Shown one piece after another: positions 27,550-36,969 of a DNA stretch of 64,000 nt. Positions within the stretch are counted from its first letter, which is position 1. Each line of letters starts with the position of its first letter. The position numbers were made by a program, and so were the translations under genes. The stretch spans positions 124,001-188,000 of the forward strand of contig JALSIB010000029.1 of assembly GCA_026981855.1 (NCBI GenBank), written 5' to 3'. The stretch comes from Methylothermaceae bacterium (lineage in GTDB: Bacteria; Pseudomonadota; Gammaproteobacteria; Methylococcales; Methylothermaceae). A model generated the notes under the pieces. It ran no database searches. It was not told where the DNA came from and saw only the letters and a program-made list of their open reading frames with translations.

Positions 27550-28349
27550 TCGATCTTCTGCGTGGATTCGGGCGGCATCAGGTGGTGGTGTGGCGCCTCT
27601 CCCTCGATCTCCCCGACCCCTTGCTGCGGTATTGTCTGGAGGTGCTTTCGCCGGATGAAAGCGCGCGCATGAGGAAATTTCATCGCCCCCACCACCGGCG
27701 CCGTTATGGCGCTTCCCAAGGGTTGCTGCGCTGGTTGCTGGCAGCCTGCCTGGGTAGGACACCGAAATCCCTGCAATTTGTCCGCCATCGGTGGGGGAAA
27801 CCCTGTTTGCGCGATGGCGGGGATCTGAATTTCAATATTTCCCACAGCCGAGAATGTCTGCTGGTCGCCGTTTCCAGGTATGTGGCGATCGGCGTGGACG
27901 TGGAGGCCGTTCACCCCCTCCATTCGATGGAGGCCATGGCCAGGCGTTGCTTTGCCGCGCCGGAGCTGGCGTATTGGTCCGGCCTGCCGCGGGGGGAAAA
28001 GCAGCAGGCGTTCTTTCGTCTGTGGACCTTGAAAGAAGCCTTGATGAAAGCCACCGGCCGGGGGTTGGGGATGGGGGTCGAGCGATGTGTGTTCTCGCTG
28101 GATCCGCTGCGTTTGTTGGCATTGCCCGCCGAATATGGCGGGCCGGACGACTGGTGGCCGTACGAGCTGGCCGCCGGCGGCGGTTTCAAGGCGTCGTTGT
28201 GCGTTCAGGGCGGGGAGGTGAGGGTGACGCAGCACGCCCTGCCGGCGGAAGTCTTACTCTCCCTCTCTCCGCAGGCAGCGGCCGCTCAGGGCGTCGAAGA
28301 TGGGGGTGGGTCCACGGAGGTTCCCCACAGGACCGGGCACGAGCAGTAA
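27546..28349 (+). CDS. 4'-phosphopantetheinyl transferase (Sfp/HetI type)
   Basis: Transfers phosphopantetheine from CoA to carrier proteins. It has 267 residues. FNISHS, IGVDVE and FRLWTLKEALMKA carry the Mg and CoA-binding residues of the family. Conserved sequence ends near position 28250, and the last about 33 residues, rich in Ala/Gly, are encoded opposite the end of tsaC. This suggests loss of an earlier stop. Possible substrates are fatty acid or polyketide acyl carrier proteins encoded elsewhere. Confidence 0.9.
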   Translation: MIDLLRGFGRHQVVVWRLSLDLPDPLLRYCLEVLSPDESARMRKFHRPHHRRRYGASQGLLRWLLAACLGRTPKSLQFVRHRWGKPCLRDGGDLNFNISHSRECLLVAVSRYVAIGVDVEAVHPLHSMEAMARRCFAAPELAYWSGLPRGEKQQAFFRLWTLKEALMKATGRGLGMGVERCVFSLDPLRLLALPAEYGGPDDWWPYELAAGGGFKASLCVQGGEVRVTQHALPAEVLLSLSPQAAAAQGVEDGGGSTEVPHRTGHEQ

Positions 28350-28832
28350 ATCCGCCCGCCGGCCGAAATAGCGGCGCAGCGACAGCGCCGAGAGGGCGGG
28401 GGGGCTTTGGGCGGGGTTGGCGCTGGTGGAGACCAGGGGGGCGCCGAAAGCGCGACACAGGGCGGCGGCGACAGGGTGAGCCGTCACCCGTGTCGCCACC
28501 GTGGCGTGACTTCCCCGTATCCAGGCGGGGCAGGTGGGGGAAGCGGGCAGGATCCAGGTGACGGCTCCCGGCCACGAACGCAGGATTTGAGGGAACCTTT
28601 CTTTCGGTGGCGGGAGGATGAATGGCATAAGTTGCCCGAAGTCCGAAGCGATCAGGATCAGGCCCTTTTCCACCGGCCGCTGCTTCAGCGTCAGAATCCT
28701 TTCGACCGCTTCCAGATTCCAGGGGTCACAGCCCAGTCCCCAGACGCCTTCGGTGGGGTAGGCGATCAAGCCGCCGGTTTTCAAGTGTCTGACAGCCTTG
28801 CGCAGACGCCAGCGCGGGAGGGGTGACATCAT
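28254..28832 (-). CDS. tsaC: threonylcarbamoyl-AMP synthase TsaC (YrdC)
   Basis: Makes threonylcarbamoyl-AMP for the t6A37 tRNA modification, which TsaD (encoded at 55366-56457) completes. It has 192 residues, the short YrdC form. Signatures are GGLIAYPTEGVWGLGCDP, LKQRPVEKGLILI, PGAVTWILPA and PLVSTSANP. It starts 4 bases after the topA stop (double ATG). Its end overlaps the convergent phosphopantetheinyl transferase by 96 bases. Confidence 0.94.
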   Translation of the reverse strand: MMSPLPRWRLRKAVRHLKTGGLIAYPTEGVWGLGCDPWNLEAVERILTLKQRPVEKGLILIASDFGQLMPFILPPPKERFPQILRSWPGAVTWILPASPTCPAWIRGSHATVATRVTAHPVAAALCRAFGAPLVSTSANPAQSPPALSALSLRRYFGRRADLLLVPGPVGNLRGPTPIFDALSGRCLRREGE

Positions 28833-28835
28833 GGC

Positions 28836-31151
28836 TCAACCGGCGGTTTTTGCGAGCGGCTGCGTTTGCGGGGCCTCGCCTTCGCAGGGGGTGACATAAC
28901 CGCATTGTTTTTGCGGGCAGACCTTCTCGGTGCCCCGGCGCTTGGTGGTCTTCAGGGTCAGGATCGGCCAGCCGCATTCCGGGCAGGGCTCGGCGAGCGG
29001 CGGGTTCCAGACCGCATACTTGCATTTGGGGTAGCCGGCGCACGAGTAGAAGATCTTGCCGTTGCGGGACTTGCGTTTGAGCAGGTTGTTCTGTTGGCAT
29101 TGGGGGCAGGGTACGCCGGTGTCCTCGGGTTTCTCCAGCGGTTCGATGTGGCGGCACTTGGGATAATTGCCGCAGCCGATGAACTTGCCGTAGCGGCTGG
29201 TCTTGATCTGAAGTGGGCCGCCGCACTCGGGGCATTCGCGGTCCAGAGCCTCCGGTTCCGGGGCGCTGTTGTCGCCATCAAGGTTGCGGGTGTACTTGCA
29301 CTCGGGGAAATTGCTGCAGCCGATGAAACGGCCGTTGCGTCCCAGGCGGATGGACAGCTGCCCGCCACACTCGGGGCACTTTTCGTCGAGCGGTTCCTGG
29401 GTCACGTCCTTGCGCTGGACGCTGGTTTCCTTGTCTTGCACCAATTGTCTGAAGGGGTGCCAGAAGGCTTTCAGCAGTTCCAGCCATTTTTCCTCGCCGC
29501 GGGAGACCGCATCGAGCCGGTCCTCGAGATCGGCGGTGAAATGATAGTCGACGTAACGGGTGAAATGCTCGGTGAGGAACTTGTTGACGATCCGGCCGAT
29601 GTCGGTCGGTTTGAAACGTTTGTTCTCCAGGGTCACATAGTCCCGGTTGAGCAGAGTGGAGATGATGCTGGCGTAGGTGGAAGGGCGGCCGATGCCGTAT
29701 TCCTCCAGCGCCTTCACCAGGCTGGCTTCGGTATAGCGGGGGGGCGGCTCGGTGAAGTGCTGCTCGGCCAGAATGTCCTGCAAGGTCACCCGTTGCCCTT
29801 CCTCGAGCGGAGGCAGCATCTTGTCCTCCCCCTCCTTGGCGCTATCGTCCCTGCCTTCCTGATAGACGGTCATGAAGCCCGGATGGGCGATGACGGAACC
29901 GGTGGCGCGGAACAGGTTTTCCGGGCCGCCGCAGGCCAGGTCCACGGCCACGGTGTTCAGGGTGGCATGGATCATCTGGCAGGCGACGGTGCGCTTCCAG
30001 ATCAGCTCGTAGAGGCGGAACTGATCGGTACTGAGATGGGGCTTCAGCATTTCGGGAAGGCGGCGCACCGAGGTGGGGCGGATGGCCTCGTGGGCCTCCT
30101 GGGCGTTCTTGGATTTGGTCCTGAAGACCCGCGGTTTGGCGGGCAGGTATTCCTTGCCGTAGCGCTGGGCGATGAGGTCATGGATCTCCATGACCGCGTC
30201 CTGGGCCAGTTGGGTGGAGTCGGTACGCATGTAGGTGATCAGGCCCACGGTTTCGCCGCCGATATCGATGCCTTCGTACAGTTGCTGCGCCACCGACATG
30301 GTGCGCCGGGTGGTGAATCCCAGTTTGCGCGAGGCTTCCTGTTGCAGGGTCGAGGTGATGAAGGGCGGTGCCGGATTGCGCTTGCGCTGCTTTTTCTCCA
30401 CCTTGACCACGGTGAGATGACCGTGGGCCGACTCCAGCAAGGTTTGGCGAACCGATGTGGCCTGTTCTTCGGTGGTATGGCTGAACTGCTTGACCTTCTC
30501 GCCCTGGTATTGCAGCAACCGGGCCTTGAAAGCCTGTTGCTCGGCCTGGCAGGCGGCTTCGATGGTCCAGTATTCCCGGGGCTCGAAGTTCTCGATCTCG
30601 ATCTCGCGTTCGACGATCATTCTCAAGGCGGGGCTTTGGACCCGGCCCGCCGACAGTCCCCGGCGGATCTTCTTCCACAACAGCGGAGAAAGGTTGAAGC
30701 CCACCAGATAGTCGAGCGCCCGGCGCGCCTGTTGGGCATTGACCAGGTTCATGGACAATTCGCCTGGATGTTTCAGGGCGTCCTGAATGGCGCGGCGGGT
30801 GATTTCATGGAAAACGATGCGGTGGGTGGGCTTGTCGCGGATGCTCTTGTCTTTTTTCAGGATCTCCAGGATGTGCCAGGAGATGGCCTCGCCTTCACGG
30901 TCCGGGTCGGTGGCGAGAAACAATTCATCGGCTTGTTTCGCCGCCTGTTTGAGGGTTTGGACGTGCTTCTTGTTTTTGTCGATCAGCTCGTATTTCATGG
31001 CGAAATCATGTTCCGGATCGACAGCGCCCTCCTTCGGTACCAGGTCGCGCACGTGACCGTAGGAGGCCAGCACTTTGTAGCCTGGTCCCAGGTATTTGGC
31101 GATGGTTTTCGCCTTGGCGGGCGATTCGACGATAACGAGATTCTGAGCCAT
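28836..31151 (-). CDS. topA: DNA topoisomerase I
   Basis: Relaxes negative supercoils through a 5'-phosphotyrosine link. It has 771 residues. The Toprim domain begins LVIVESPAKAKTIAKYLG, with acidic DPDREGE. The catalytic tyrosine is in YMRTDST (about residue 320). The C-terminal part (about 590-760) carries four Cys4 zinc ribbons (CPECGG, CPECGG, CPQC, CPECGW). It lies in the LysM-dprA-smg-topA-tsaC cluster. Confidence 0.97.
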   Translation of the reverse strand: MAQNLVIVESPAKAKTIAKYLGPGYKVLASYGHVRDLVPKEGAVDPEHDFAMKYELIDKNKKHVQTLKQAAKQADELFLATDPDREGEAISWHILEILKKDKSIRDKPTHRIVFHEITRRAIQDALKHPGELSMNLVNAQQARRALDYLVGFNLSPLLWKKIRRGLSAGRVQSPALRMIVEREIEIENFEPREYWTIEAACQAEQQAFKARLLQYQGEKVKQFSHTTEEQATSVRQTLLESAHGHLTVVKVEKKQRKRNPAPPFITSTLQQEASRKLGFTTRRTMSVAQQLYEGIDIGGETVGLITYMRTDSTQLAQDAVMEIHDLIAQRYGKEYLPAKPRVFRTKSKNAQEAHEAIRPTSVRRLPEMLKPHLSTDQFRLYELIWKRTVACQMIHATLNTVAVDLACGGPENLFRATGSVIAHPGFMTVYQEGRDDSAKEGEDKMLPPLEEGQRVTLQDILAEQHFTEPPPRYTEASLVKALEEYGIGRPSTYASIISTLLNRDYVTLENKRFKPTDIGRIVNKFLTEHFTRYVDYHFTADLEDRLDAVSRGEEKWLELLKAFWHPFRQLVQDKETSVQRKDVTQEPLDEKCPECGGQLSIRLGRNGRFIGCSNFPECKYTRNLDGDNSAPEPEALDRECPECGGPLQIKTSRYGKFIGCGNYPKCRHIEPLEKPEDTGVPCPQCQQNNLLKRKSRNGKIFYSCAGYPKCKYAVWNPPLAEPCPECGWPILTLKTTKRRGTEKVCPQKQCGYVTPCEGEAPQTQPLAKTAG

Positions 31152-31236
31152 GAAAAGTATCGTGGGTTTTGTTTGCGTGGTTGACGGTCAGTGATTAGAG
31201 GTAACGGGGCGGCTGTCGTTCAGGTTTCGCGCGGCA

Positions 31237-31701
31237 TCAGTGCAGCGCGACCGGAATGTTGTCATAGACCAGGTCTTCCATGCGCTCGAAGGCGGCTTCC
31301 TGGTCCGGTTGGCTGAACAACACCATCAGGACGATCCATTTCAGGTTCTCCAGGGTGAGATCCTCCGAACCCAGGGCCATGGCACGGTCGATGACCAGTT
31401 CCCGGTTGGAGGGGCTCAAGATACCGCTTTGTTCCAGGAACAGCAGCAGCCCGCGGCATTCCTGGTCCAGCTTGGCCAGTTCATCGGCCGCATAGATGCG
31501 GAAGGTTTCGATGGTGGTCTGGATGGGCTGTCCATTGGAAAGCGATTCGAGCCACAGGAATGCCTTGTCTATGTCATTTTGGGGGAAGCCCGCCGCGACC
31601 AGCTCATTGCGTATGGAGTCGGGGTCGGGCATTTGTTCCGGGTCTTCATCCATGTAGTTTTCGAACAGATAGAGCAGTACGTCAAATACGTTTTCTTTCA
31701 T
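31237..31701 (-). CDS. smg: Smg protein (DUF494)
   Basis: A 154-residue all-helical acidic protein with the Smg N-terminus MKENVFDVLLYLFENYMD and the segment WIVLMVLFSQPDQEAAFERME. It is almost always encoded between dprA and topA. The molecular role is not established. It is 27 bases after dprA and 85 bases before topA. Confidence 0.93.
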   Translation of the reverse strand: MKENVFDVLLYLFENYMDEDPEQMPDPDSIRNELVAAGFPQNDIDKAFLWLESLSNGQPIQTTIETFRIYAADELAKLDQECRGLLLFLEQSGILSPSNRELVIDRAMALGSEDLTLENLKWIVLMVLFSQPDQEAAFERMEDLVYDNIPVALH

Positions 31702-31728
31702 GGCGCTATTCCAGGCCTTGGATCCGGT

Positions 31729-32835
31729 TCAGCGAATCCGTTGATAACAACCTCCCGCAACCGATGCGACATGGCCTTCCAGTTCAAGGATGAGCAACAT
31801 GGATGCGATATCCTCGGGGGGAAGTCCCGTTTCGTCGACCAATTGGTCTACCGGTGTGGGAGCGTAATCGATTTTATTCAATAAGTCTTGATATTCGTCA
31901 GCGAGTTCATTCGAATTGCCGGGCAAGGGCGGTTGTTCCGCTTCGGATGTTACAGCAGGGGAGAGAAGATTCAAGGCCTCCAGCACCTCTTCCACCGTTT
32001 CGACCAATCTGGCGCCCTGGCGGATCAATGCGTTGCAACCCTTGGCCTGGGGATTGTGGATGTCTCCGGGAACGGCCATGACCTCCCGGCCCTGTTCCAG
32101 CGCATAACGAGCGGTGATCAGAGAGCCGCTGTTGCGGGTGGCCTCGATCACCAGCGTACCCAGCGCCAAGCCGGAAACGATCCGGTTGCGCCGAGGAAAA
32201 TTCCGGGGGCGTGGTGGCGTACCCGGAGGGAATTCTGACACGATTGCGCCCTGGCTGACAATCTCCACAGCGAGATTTTTATGGGCGCCGGGATAAATTC
32301 TGTCCGGCCCGGTGCCGGCCACGGCAACGGTCCTGCCGCCTCCATCGAGGGCGCCGCGATGGGCCGCTCCGTCGATGCCCAGGGCCAGTCCGCTGGTGAT
32401 CACAAGGCCGAGTTTCGCCAGCTCCCGAGAAAATTCCCGGGTCAGCCGCCGGCCCTGGTCGGTGGGCCGGCGGCTGCCGACGATGGCCAATTGGGGTTTG
32501 GCGAGGGCTTCCAGGCTGCCACGCACGAACAGAACCAGGGGGGGAGAGGAAATCTGCTTCAATTGTGGCGGGTAATCCGTATCCGCCCAGGTGAGAATAT
32601 GGCATTGAGGTTGCGAGCCCCAGTTCAGCGACCGTTCGACCTGTTCCCAGCGGGGGCGGTTCAGGGCTTCGACGGTTCGTGTCTCCAGCCCCAGGGCGCG
32701 CAGGTTGGCCGCCGGTTGGCGAAAGATTTCCCCCGGGTCGCCAAAAGCCTCGAGCAGACGGGTGGCCCGCCGCGCGCCCATTCCCGGCGTCTGTGCCAGG
32801 GCGAGCCAGTGACGCAGGCATTCCCCGCCGTTCAA
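31729..32835 (-). CDS. dprA: DNA processing protein DprA (Smf)
   Basis: Binds incoming single-stranded DNA and loads RecA during natural transformation. It has 368 residues from a TTG at 32835, which is preceded by GGAGG at a good distance; an open frame continues to 32988 but lacks family sequence. A SAM-like N-terminus comes first. The Rossmann core has AIVGSRRPTDQGR, TSGLALGIDGAAHRGAL and FPRRNRIVSGL. A winged-helix C-terminus (PTPVDQLVDETGLPPEDIAS) follows. Confidence 0.93.
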   Translation of the reverse strand: MNGGECLRHWLALAQTPGMGARRATRLLEAFGDPGEIFRQPAANLRALGLETRTVEALNRPRWEQVERSLNWGSQPQCHILTWADTDYPPQLKQISSPPLVLFVRGSLEALAKPQLAIVGSRRPTDQGRRLTREFSRELAKLGLVITSGLALGIDGAAHRGALDGGGRTVAVAGTGPDRIYPGAHKNLAVEIVSQGAIVSEFPPGTPPRPRNFPRRNRIVSGLALGTLVIEATRNSGSLITARYALEQGREVMAVPGDIHNPQAKGCNALIRQGARLVETVEEVLEALNLLSPAVTSEAEQPPLPGNSNELADEYQDLLNKIDYAPTPVDQLVDETGLPPEDIASMLLILELEGHVASVAGGCYQRIR

Positions 32836-32956
32836 GGGACAGCCTCCGATCGAAGCCCGGGGCGTTGAAAACCGGAATGGGTCGGCGGAGGACGCCGGAG
32901 GAAATGGATAGCCATCCTTGGCCGGGGAGGAGCGCCATGCAAGGCGGCCAGCGGAA

Positions 32957-34018
32957 TCAAAGTTCCGGTGCGGTGACCAGGTCGCCAAGGTGAATCGCCA
33001 GGCTCGCTTTCATGACGATGCCGTAGCTGACCCGTTCGAAGGGGCGGAAAATCATCACGAGGCCGGCCTTTTCATCGGGCAGGGTGATCCACCTGGAGGC
33101 CCCTTCCTTGACCCAGTCGCGCATTTTTTGCCCATGCCGCCAGACCCGCAGCACATGTCCCTTTTCGAGTCCGTCCCGCAGCCCCTGGTCGATCACTACC
33201 AGGTCGTACTGGCCGATCTGGGAAACCCCGTCGAGCACCTTGATGATGTGTCCGCGGACGCTTTGCGGGGCGGGTTTGGGGTGATAGTCCAGGGCCAGTT
33301 GTTCCTCGATGACCGGCAGTAACCGGTCGCCCACGATCACTTCACGGACGCTGCGGTCGATGATCAGGGTGGCGGGATCCCCTCCGCGTTGCAGATGGGT
33401 GTCGGCGACATACAAGGCGTTATAGCCCAGTTCCTCTTCGGTCTCGGGGTTCTTCAGAACATCGTCACGGCGAAAAACGGTGTATCCCGACACGGTTGCC
33501 CCGTTCGCCGCCTCTTCGAGTCCCCGGACATAGATGGTATCGCCGCTGCCGCCGATCAACCGGTTGTCGGCGAGGCTGACGATATAGGGGGCGCTTTGGA
33601 TCTCCTGCTTGGTGACGACCTTGGGTGAGGTGAGGAACTGGCGCACCGCGTCATAGGGGATGGTGGGAATGGCTTCGGCGATCGGGGTGGATCGGACCCT
33701 GGGCCGGAGGCGTTCTGTTTCCGAACCATGCCGGCCGCGTTCGAGGGTCAGGGTGGGCTGACCGTTCACATACTCGAGCACGATCACGTCTCCCGGATAG
33801 ATCCAGTGGGGATCTCGAATCTGGGGGTTGACCTTCCAGATCTTCGGCCAGTCCCAGGGCCGGTTCAAAAACCGGGCGGCGATGTCCCAAAGCGTGTCCC
33901 CCTTGACGACGGTGTAGCGTTGGGGGTGGTCGGGCGCCAGGGAGACGTTTTCGGCCAGGGATATCATGCTGCTGCAACTGAAAATCACGATCATCAGCAG
34001 AGAACGGAGACGGTGCAT
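32957..34018 (-). CDS. LysM domain-containing exported protein
   Basis: A 353-residue protein with a signal peptide (RSLLMIVIFSCSSMISLAEN). One LysM domain follows (YTVVKGDTLWDIAARFL, about 33-80, with WIYPGDVIVL), which binds peptidoglycan. The rest is a conserved domain found with LysM in gammaproteobacterial proteins encoded next to dprA; its function is unknown. The start is ATG at 34018, with GGAGGA upstream. It is divergent from def. Confidence 0.88.
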   Translation of the reverse strand: MHRLRSLLMIVIFSCSSMISLAENVSLAPDHPQRYTVVKGDTLWDIAARFLNRPWDWPKIWKVNPQIRDPHWIYPGDVIVLEYVNGQPTLTLERGRHGSETERLRPRVRSTPIAEAIPTIPYDAVRQFLTSPKVVTKQEIQSAPYIVSLADNRLIGGSGDTIYVRGLEEAANGATVSGYTVFRRDDVLKNPETEEELGYNALYVADTHLQRGGDPATLIIDRSVREVIVGDRLLPVIEEQLALDYHPKPAPQSVRGHIIKVLDGVSQIGQYDLVVIDQGLRDGLEKGHVLRVWRHGQKMRDWVKEGASRWITLPDEKAGLVMIFRPFERVSYGIVMKASLAIHLGDLVTAPEL

Positions 34019-34161
34019 GACGGGGGTTCCTCCAGCAATAGGGTGGATGGGTGGCAAGGAAACTTTGTCCGGAACGAAGGGTCTTCGATTACATGATGCG
34101 TATTCAGTTCGTCTCATCCCGTTTGGATACGGCTGGCGTGATTCCCAGCCTGTTCCTGTCG

Positions 34162-34190
34162 TTCAAAGTCTAGTGCAATTCGGCTAAAAT
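34162..34190 (+). promoter_or_regulatory. sigma-70 promoter of the def-fmt operon
   Basis: TTCAAA (34162-34167), a 17-base spacer, then TAAAAT (34185-34190), about 32 bases before the def start codon. The def ribosome site is AGGAGG at about 34211. Confidence 0.6.
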
Positions 34191-34221
34191 GCCAGAACCG
34201 AGACCCGCTTAGGAGGCGATC

Positions 34222-34752
34222 ATGGCCTTGTTGGATATTTTGGAATTTCCCGATGAGAGACTGCGCAAGCAGGCCAAACCCGTTCCGGTCGTGGACGATT
34301 CGATCCGCCGGCTGGTGGATGACATGTTCGAAACCATGTATGAGGCGCCTGGTGTCGGATTGGCGGCGACGCAGGTGAACGTGCACAAACGAATCATCGT
34401 CATCGACGTATCCGAGGAAAAGGATCAGCCGTTGTGTCTGATCAACCCCGAGATCCTGTCCAGGGACGGGGTCGAGGAGCGGGAGGAGGGCTGTTTGTCC
34501 GTGCCCGGGATTTTCGAGAAGGTACGGCGGGCCGAAAGCATCCGGGTGCGCGCCCTGGATCGTGAGGGTGAACCCTTCGAACTCGAGGCGGAAGGGCTTC
34601 TGGCGGTCTGTATTCAGCATGAGATCGATCATCTCGATGGCAAATTGTTCGTCGATTATCTTTCTCCCCTCAAGAGACAAAGAATTCGCAAGAAGTTGAT
34701 CAAGAGCAAACGTCAAAGCAAAGAAAAGACCCCTGTCGCGGCCGCGATCTGA
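34222..34752 (+). CDS. def: peptide deformylase
   Basis: Removes formyl from the initiator Met of new proteins. It has 176 residues. The three family motifs are GVGLAATQ (about 44-51), EGCLSVP with the Cys metal ligand, and QHEIDHLDG with the HExxH pair. The C-terminal tail is highly basic ([17 protein letters not shown]) and may contact the ribosome. The stop overlaps the fmt start by one base. Confidence 0.97.
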   Translation: MALLDILEFPDERLRKQAKPVPVVDDSIRRLVDDMFETMYEAPGVGLAATQVNVHKRIIVIDVSEEKDQPLCLINPEILSRDGVEEREEGCLSVPGIFEKVRRAESIRVRALDREGEPFELEAEGLLAVCIQHEIDHLDGKLFVDYLSPLKRQRIRKKLIKSKRQSKEKTPVAAAI

Positions 34753-35675
34753 TGCGTATCGTTTTCGCCGGCACGCCCCAGTTCGCCGTGCCCAGCCTCG
34801 AAGCATTGTTGGCGGGCGACCATTCCATGGTCGCTGTTTACACCCAGCCGGATCGCCCCGCGGGCCGGGGGCGCAGATTACAGGCGAGCCCGGTCAAAAG
34901 GTTGGCACTCGAACATCGGATTCCGGTGATGCAACCGCAAACGTTGCGCAGTGAAGCGGAGATCGACGCCTTTGCCCGCTTGCGGCCTGATCTGTTGGTG
35001 GTGGCGGCTTACGGGTTGATCCTGCCGGCCGGGATTCTTTCCATCCCGACGGTGGGGGCGATCAACGTCCATGCCTCCCTGTTGCCTCGCTGGCGGGGCG
35101 CCGCCCCCATTCAAAGGGCCATTCTGGCGGGCGACGAGGAAACGGGGGTCACCATCATGGAGGTGGTGGAGGCGCTCGATGCAGGTCCGATGCTGCTGAA
35201 AAAGGCGATCCCCATCGATCCCCACGAGACCGCGGGGGAGCTTCATGACCGTCTGGCCGCATTGGGGGCCGAGGCCTTGTGTGAAGCGCTTTCGCAGCTC
35301 GAAACGGGAAAGGCGCAGGCCATTCCCCAGGATGAGTCCGAAGTCACGTATGCCGTCAAAATCACCAAGGAAGAGGCCGGGATCGATTGGAGCCTGCCGG
35401 CACAAACCCTGGCCAGGGCGGTGAGAGCCTTCAATCCCTGGCCGGTGGCTTTTACCCACTTCGATGAGCAGGTGCTCAGAATCTGGCGTGCCGAAGCCAT
35501 CCCGGCGCGAAGCGAAGACATTCCGGGAACCATCGTCGAAGCGAGAAGGAACCTCGAGGTGGCGACTGGAGAAGGGCGTTTGAGGTTGCTGGAAGTCCAG
35601 CTTCCCGGCGGCCGCCGCCAGCCTGCCCAGGCATTCCTCAATGCCCACCCTTGCTTGGGATGCCGGTTGCGGTGA
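34752..35675 (+). CDS. fmt: methionyl-tRNA formyltransferase
   Basis: Formylates Met-tRNA for initiation using 10-formyl-tetrahydrofolate. It has 307 residues. The N-terminus is RIVFAGTPQFAVPSLEAL. The formyl-transfer core has NVHASLLPRWRGAAPIQRAI, with the catalytic Asn/His/Asp set completed by GVTIMEVVEALDAGPML. The C-terminal OB domain begins near INPW-like FNPWP. The def-fmt-rsmB order is standard. Confidence 0.97.
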   Translation: MRIVFAGTPQFAVPSLEALLAGDHSMVAVYTQPDRPAGRGRRLQASPVKRLALEHRIPVMQPQTLRSEAEIDAFARLRPDLLVVAAYGLILPAGILSIPTVGAINVHASLLPRWRGAAPIQRAILAGDEETGVTIMEVVEALDAGPMLLKKAIPIDPHETAGELHDRLAALGAEALCEALSQLETGKAQAIPQDESEVTYAVKITKEEAGIDWSLPAQTLARAVRAFNPWPVAFTHFDEQVLRIWRAEAIPARSEDIPGTIVEARRNLEVATGEGRLRLLEVQLPGGRRQPAQAFLNAHPCLGCRLR

Positions 35676-35682
35676 TTGCCTT

Positions 35683-36969
35683 GTGAGTCACGTTCGCCGC
35701 CTCGCCGCCCAGGTATTGGCCCGGGTCGCGCGGGGAAATTCCCTCAACGATGTCCTTCCACCCGTCCTGGAATCTGTAACCGGCCGCGACAGAGCGTTCT
35801 TGCAGGCCTTGTGTTTTGTTTGCCTGCGCCACTATCACCGCCTGGATTTCATCCTTTCCCGGCTGTTGCAAAAGCCCATCAAGGATGCCGAGATCCATGC
35901 GCTGGCGCTGGTGGGGCTGGCCCAGATCGGAAAGATGGGCGTCAAACCGCATGCGGCGGTGGCGGAAACGGTCTCGGCCAGCGGACGGAAGCGTTGGGCC
36001 AGATCCTTGTTGAATGCATTGTTGCGAAATTATCTTCGCCGCCAGGCGGACCTGGAAGCGGCCGCCGATACGGATTACCAGGCGTCGGTCAGTCATCCGG
36101 CCTGGCTCAGGCGCCGGATAGAGCGTGCCTGGCCACGCCAGGCCGAAAATATCATGAGAGTCAACAATACCCAGCCCCCCTTGGTGTTGCGGCTGAATCC
36201 CGGCCGATCCAAACGTGATGCGTATCTGGAACGGCTCCGGTCGATCGGTCTTTCGGCTCGGGGCATGGAGGGTGTTCCGACCGCCATCGAGCTGGAGCGG
36301 CCGGTTGATGTGGCCGAGCTGCCGGGTTTTTCCTCGGGTGTGGTGTCGGTACAGGACGGTGCCGCCCAGTTGGCCGCCCCTTTGCTTGCCGTGCGGCAGG
36401 GCATGCGGGTGTTGGATGTGTGCGCCGCCCCCGGTGGCAAGACGGCCCATATTCTGGAGACTTGTCCGGAGGTGGAGGAACTGGTGGCCGTGGACGTTTC
36501 CCGTTCGCGCCTGGACAAGGTGAAACAGAATCTTGACAGGCTGGGCGACGCTGGCCGGGTGAAGCTGGTCTGCGCCGATGCCCGGACAACGCAGTGGTGG
36601 GATGGACGCCCTTTCGACAGGATCCTGCTGGATGCGCCGTGTTCCGCCACCGGCGTCATCCGCCGCCATCCCGACATCAAGATCCTGCGGCGGGAAGAAG
36701 ATGTTTCCACCTTGGCCGGGCTTCAGCTCGAGATTCTGGAGGCGGTATGGCCGCTTCTGGCGCAAGGGGGTGTGTTGCTCTATGCCACCTGCTCCATCCT
36801 GCCCGAGGAAAACGAAAAGCAGATCCAGGGTTTTGCCGCCCTTCACCGCGATGCCAGGGTATTGCCGATCGAGGCCGATTGGGGGACGGCGACGGGGATC
36901 GGACGTCAGATCCTTCCGGGGAAAATGGATGGATTTTATTATGCCAGACTGGAGAAATGCGTAGTTTGA
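35683..36969 (+). CDS. rsmB: 16S rRNA (cytosine967-C5)-methyltransferase RsmB
   Basis: Methylates C967 of 16S rRNA. It has 428 residues from a GTG at 35683, 7 bases after fmt; an ATG at 35641 would overlap fmt by 35 bases and add residues unlike the family. An N-terminal NusB-like RNA-binding domain comes first (about 1-140). The SAM domain has VLDVCAAPGGKTAHIL, then DAPCSATG with the first Cys, and the catalytic Cys in YATCSILPEEN. Confidence 0.94.
   Translation: MSHVRRLAAQVLARVARGNSLNDVLPPVLESVTGRDRAFLQALCFVCLRHYHRLDFILSRLLQKPIKDAEIHALALVGLAQIGKMGVKPHAAVAETVSASGRKRWARSLLNALLRNYLRRQADLEAAADTDYQASVSHPAWLRRRIERAWPRQAENIMRVNNTQPPLVLRLNPGRSKRDAYLERLRSIGLSARGMEGVPTAIELERPVDVAELPGFSSGVVSVQDGAAQLAAPLLAVRQGMRVLDVCAAPGGKTAHILETCPEVEELVAVDVSRSRLDKVKQNLDRLGDAGRVKLVCADARTTQWWDGRPFDRILLDAPCSATGVIRRHPDIKILRREEDVSTLAGLQLEILEAVWPLLAQGGVLLYATCSILPEENEKQIQGFAALHRDARVLPIEADWGTATGIGRQILPGKMDGFYYARLEKCVV

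Noticed and set aside
28866-31184. A 772-codon open frame on the plus strand opposite topA
   Set aside because: It mirrors topA exactly, has no recognisable motifs, and such long antisense frames are expected in GC-rich coding DNA.
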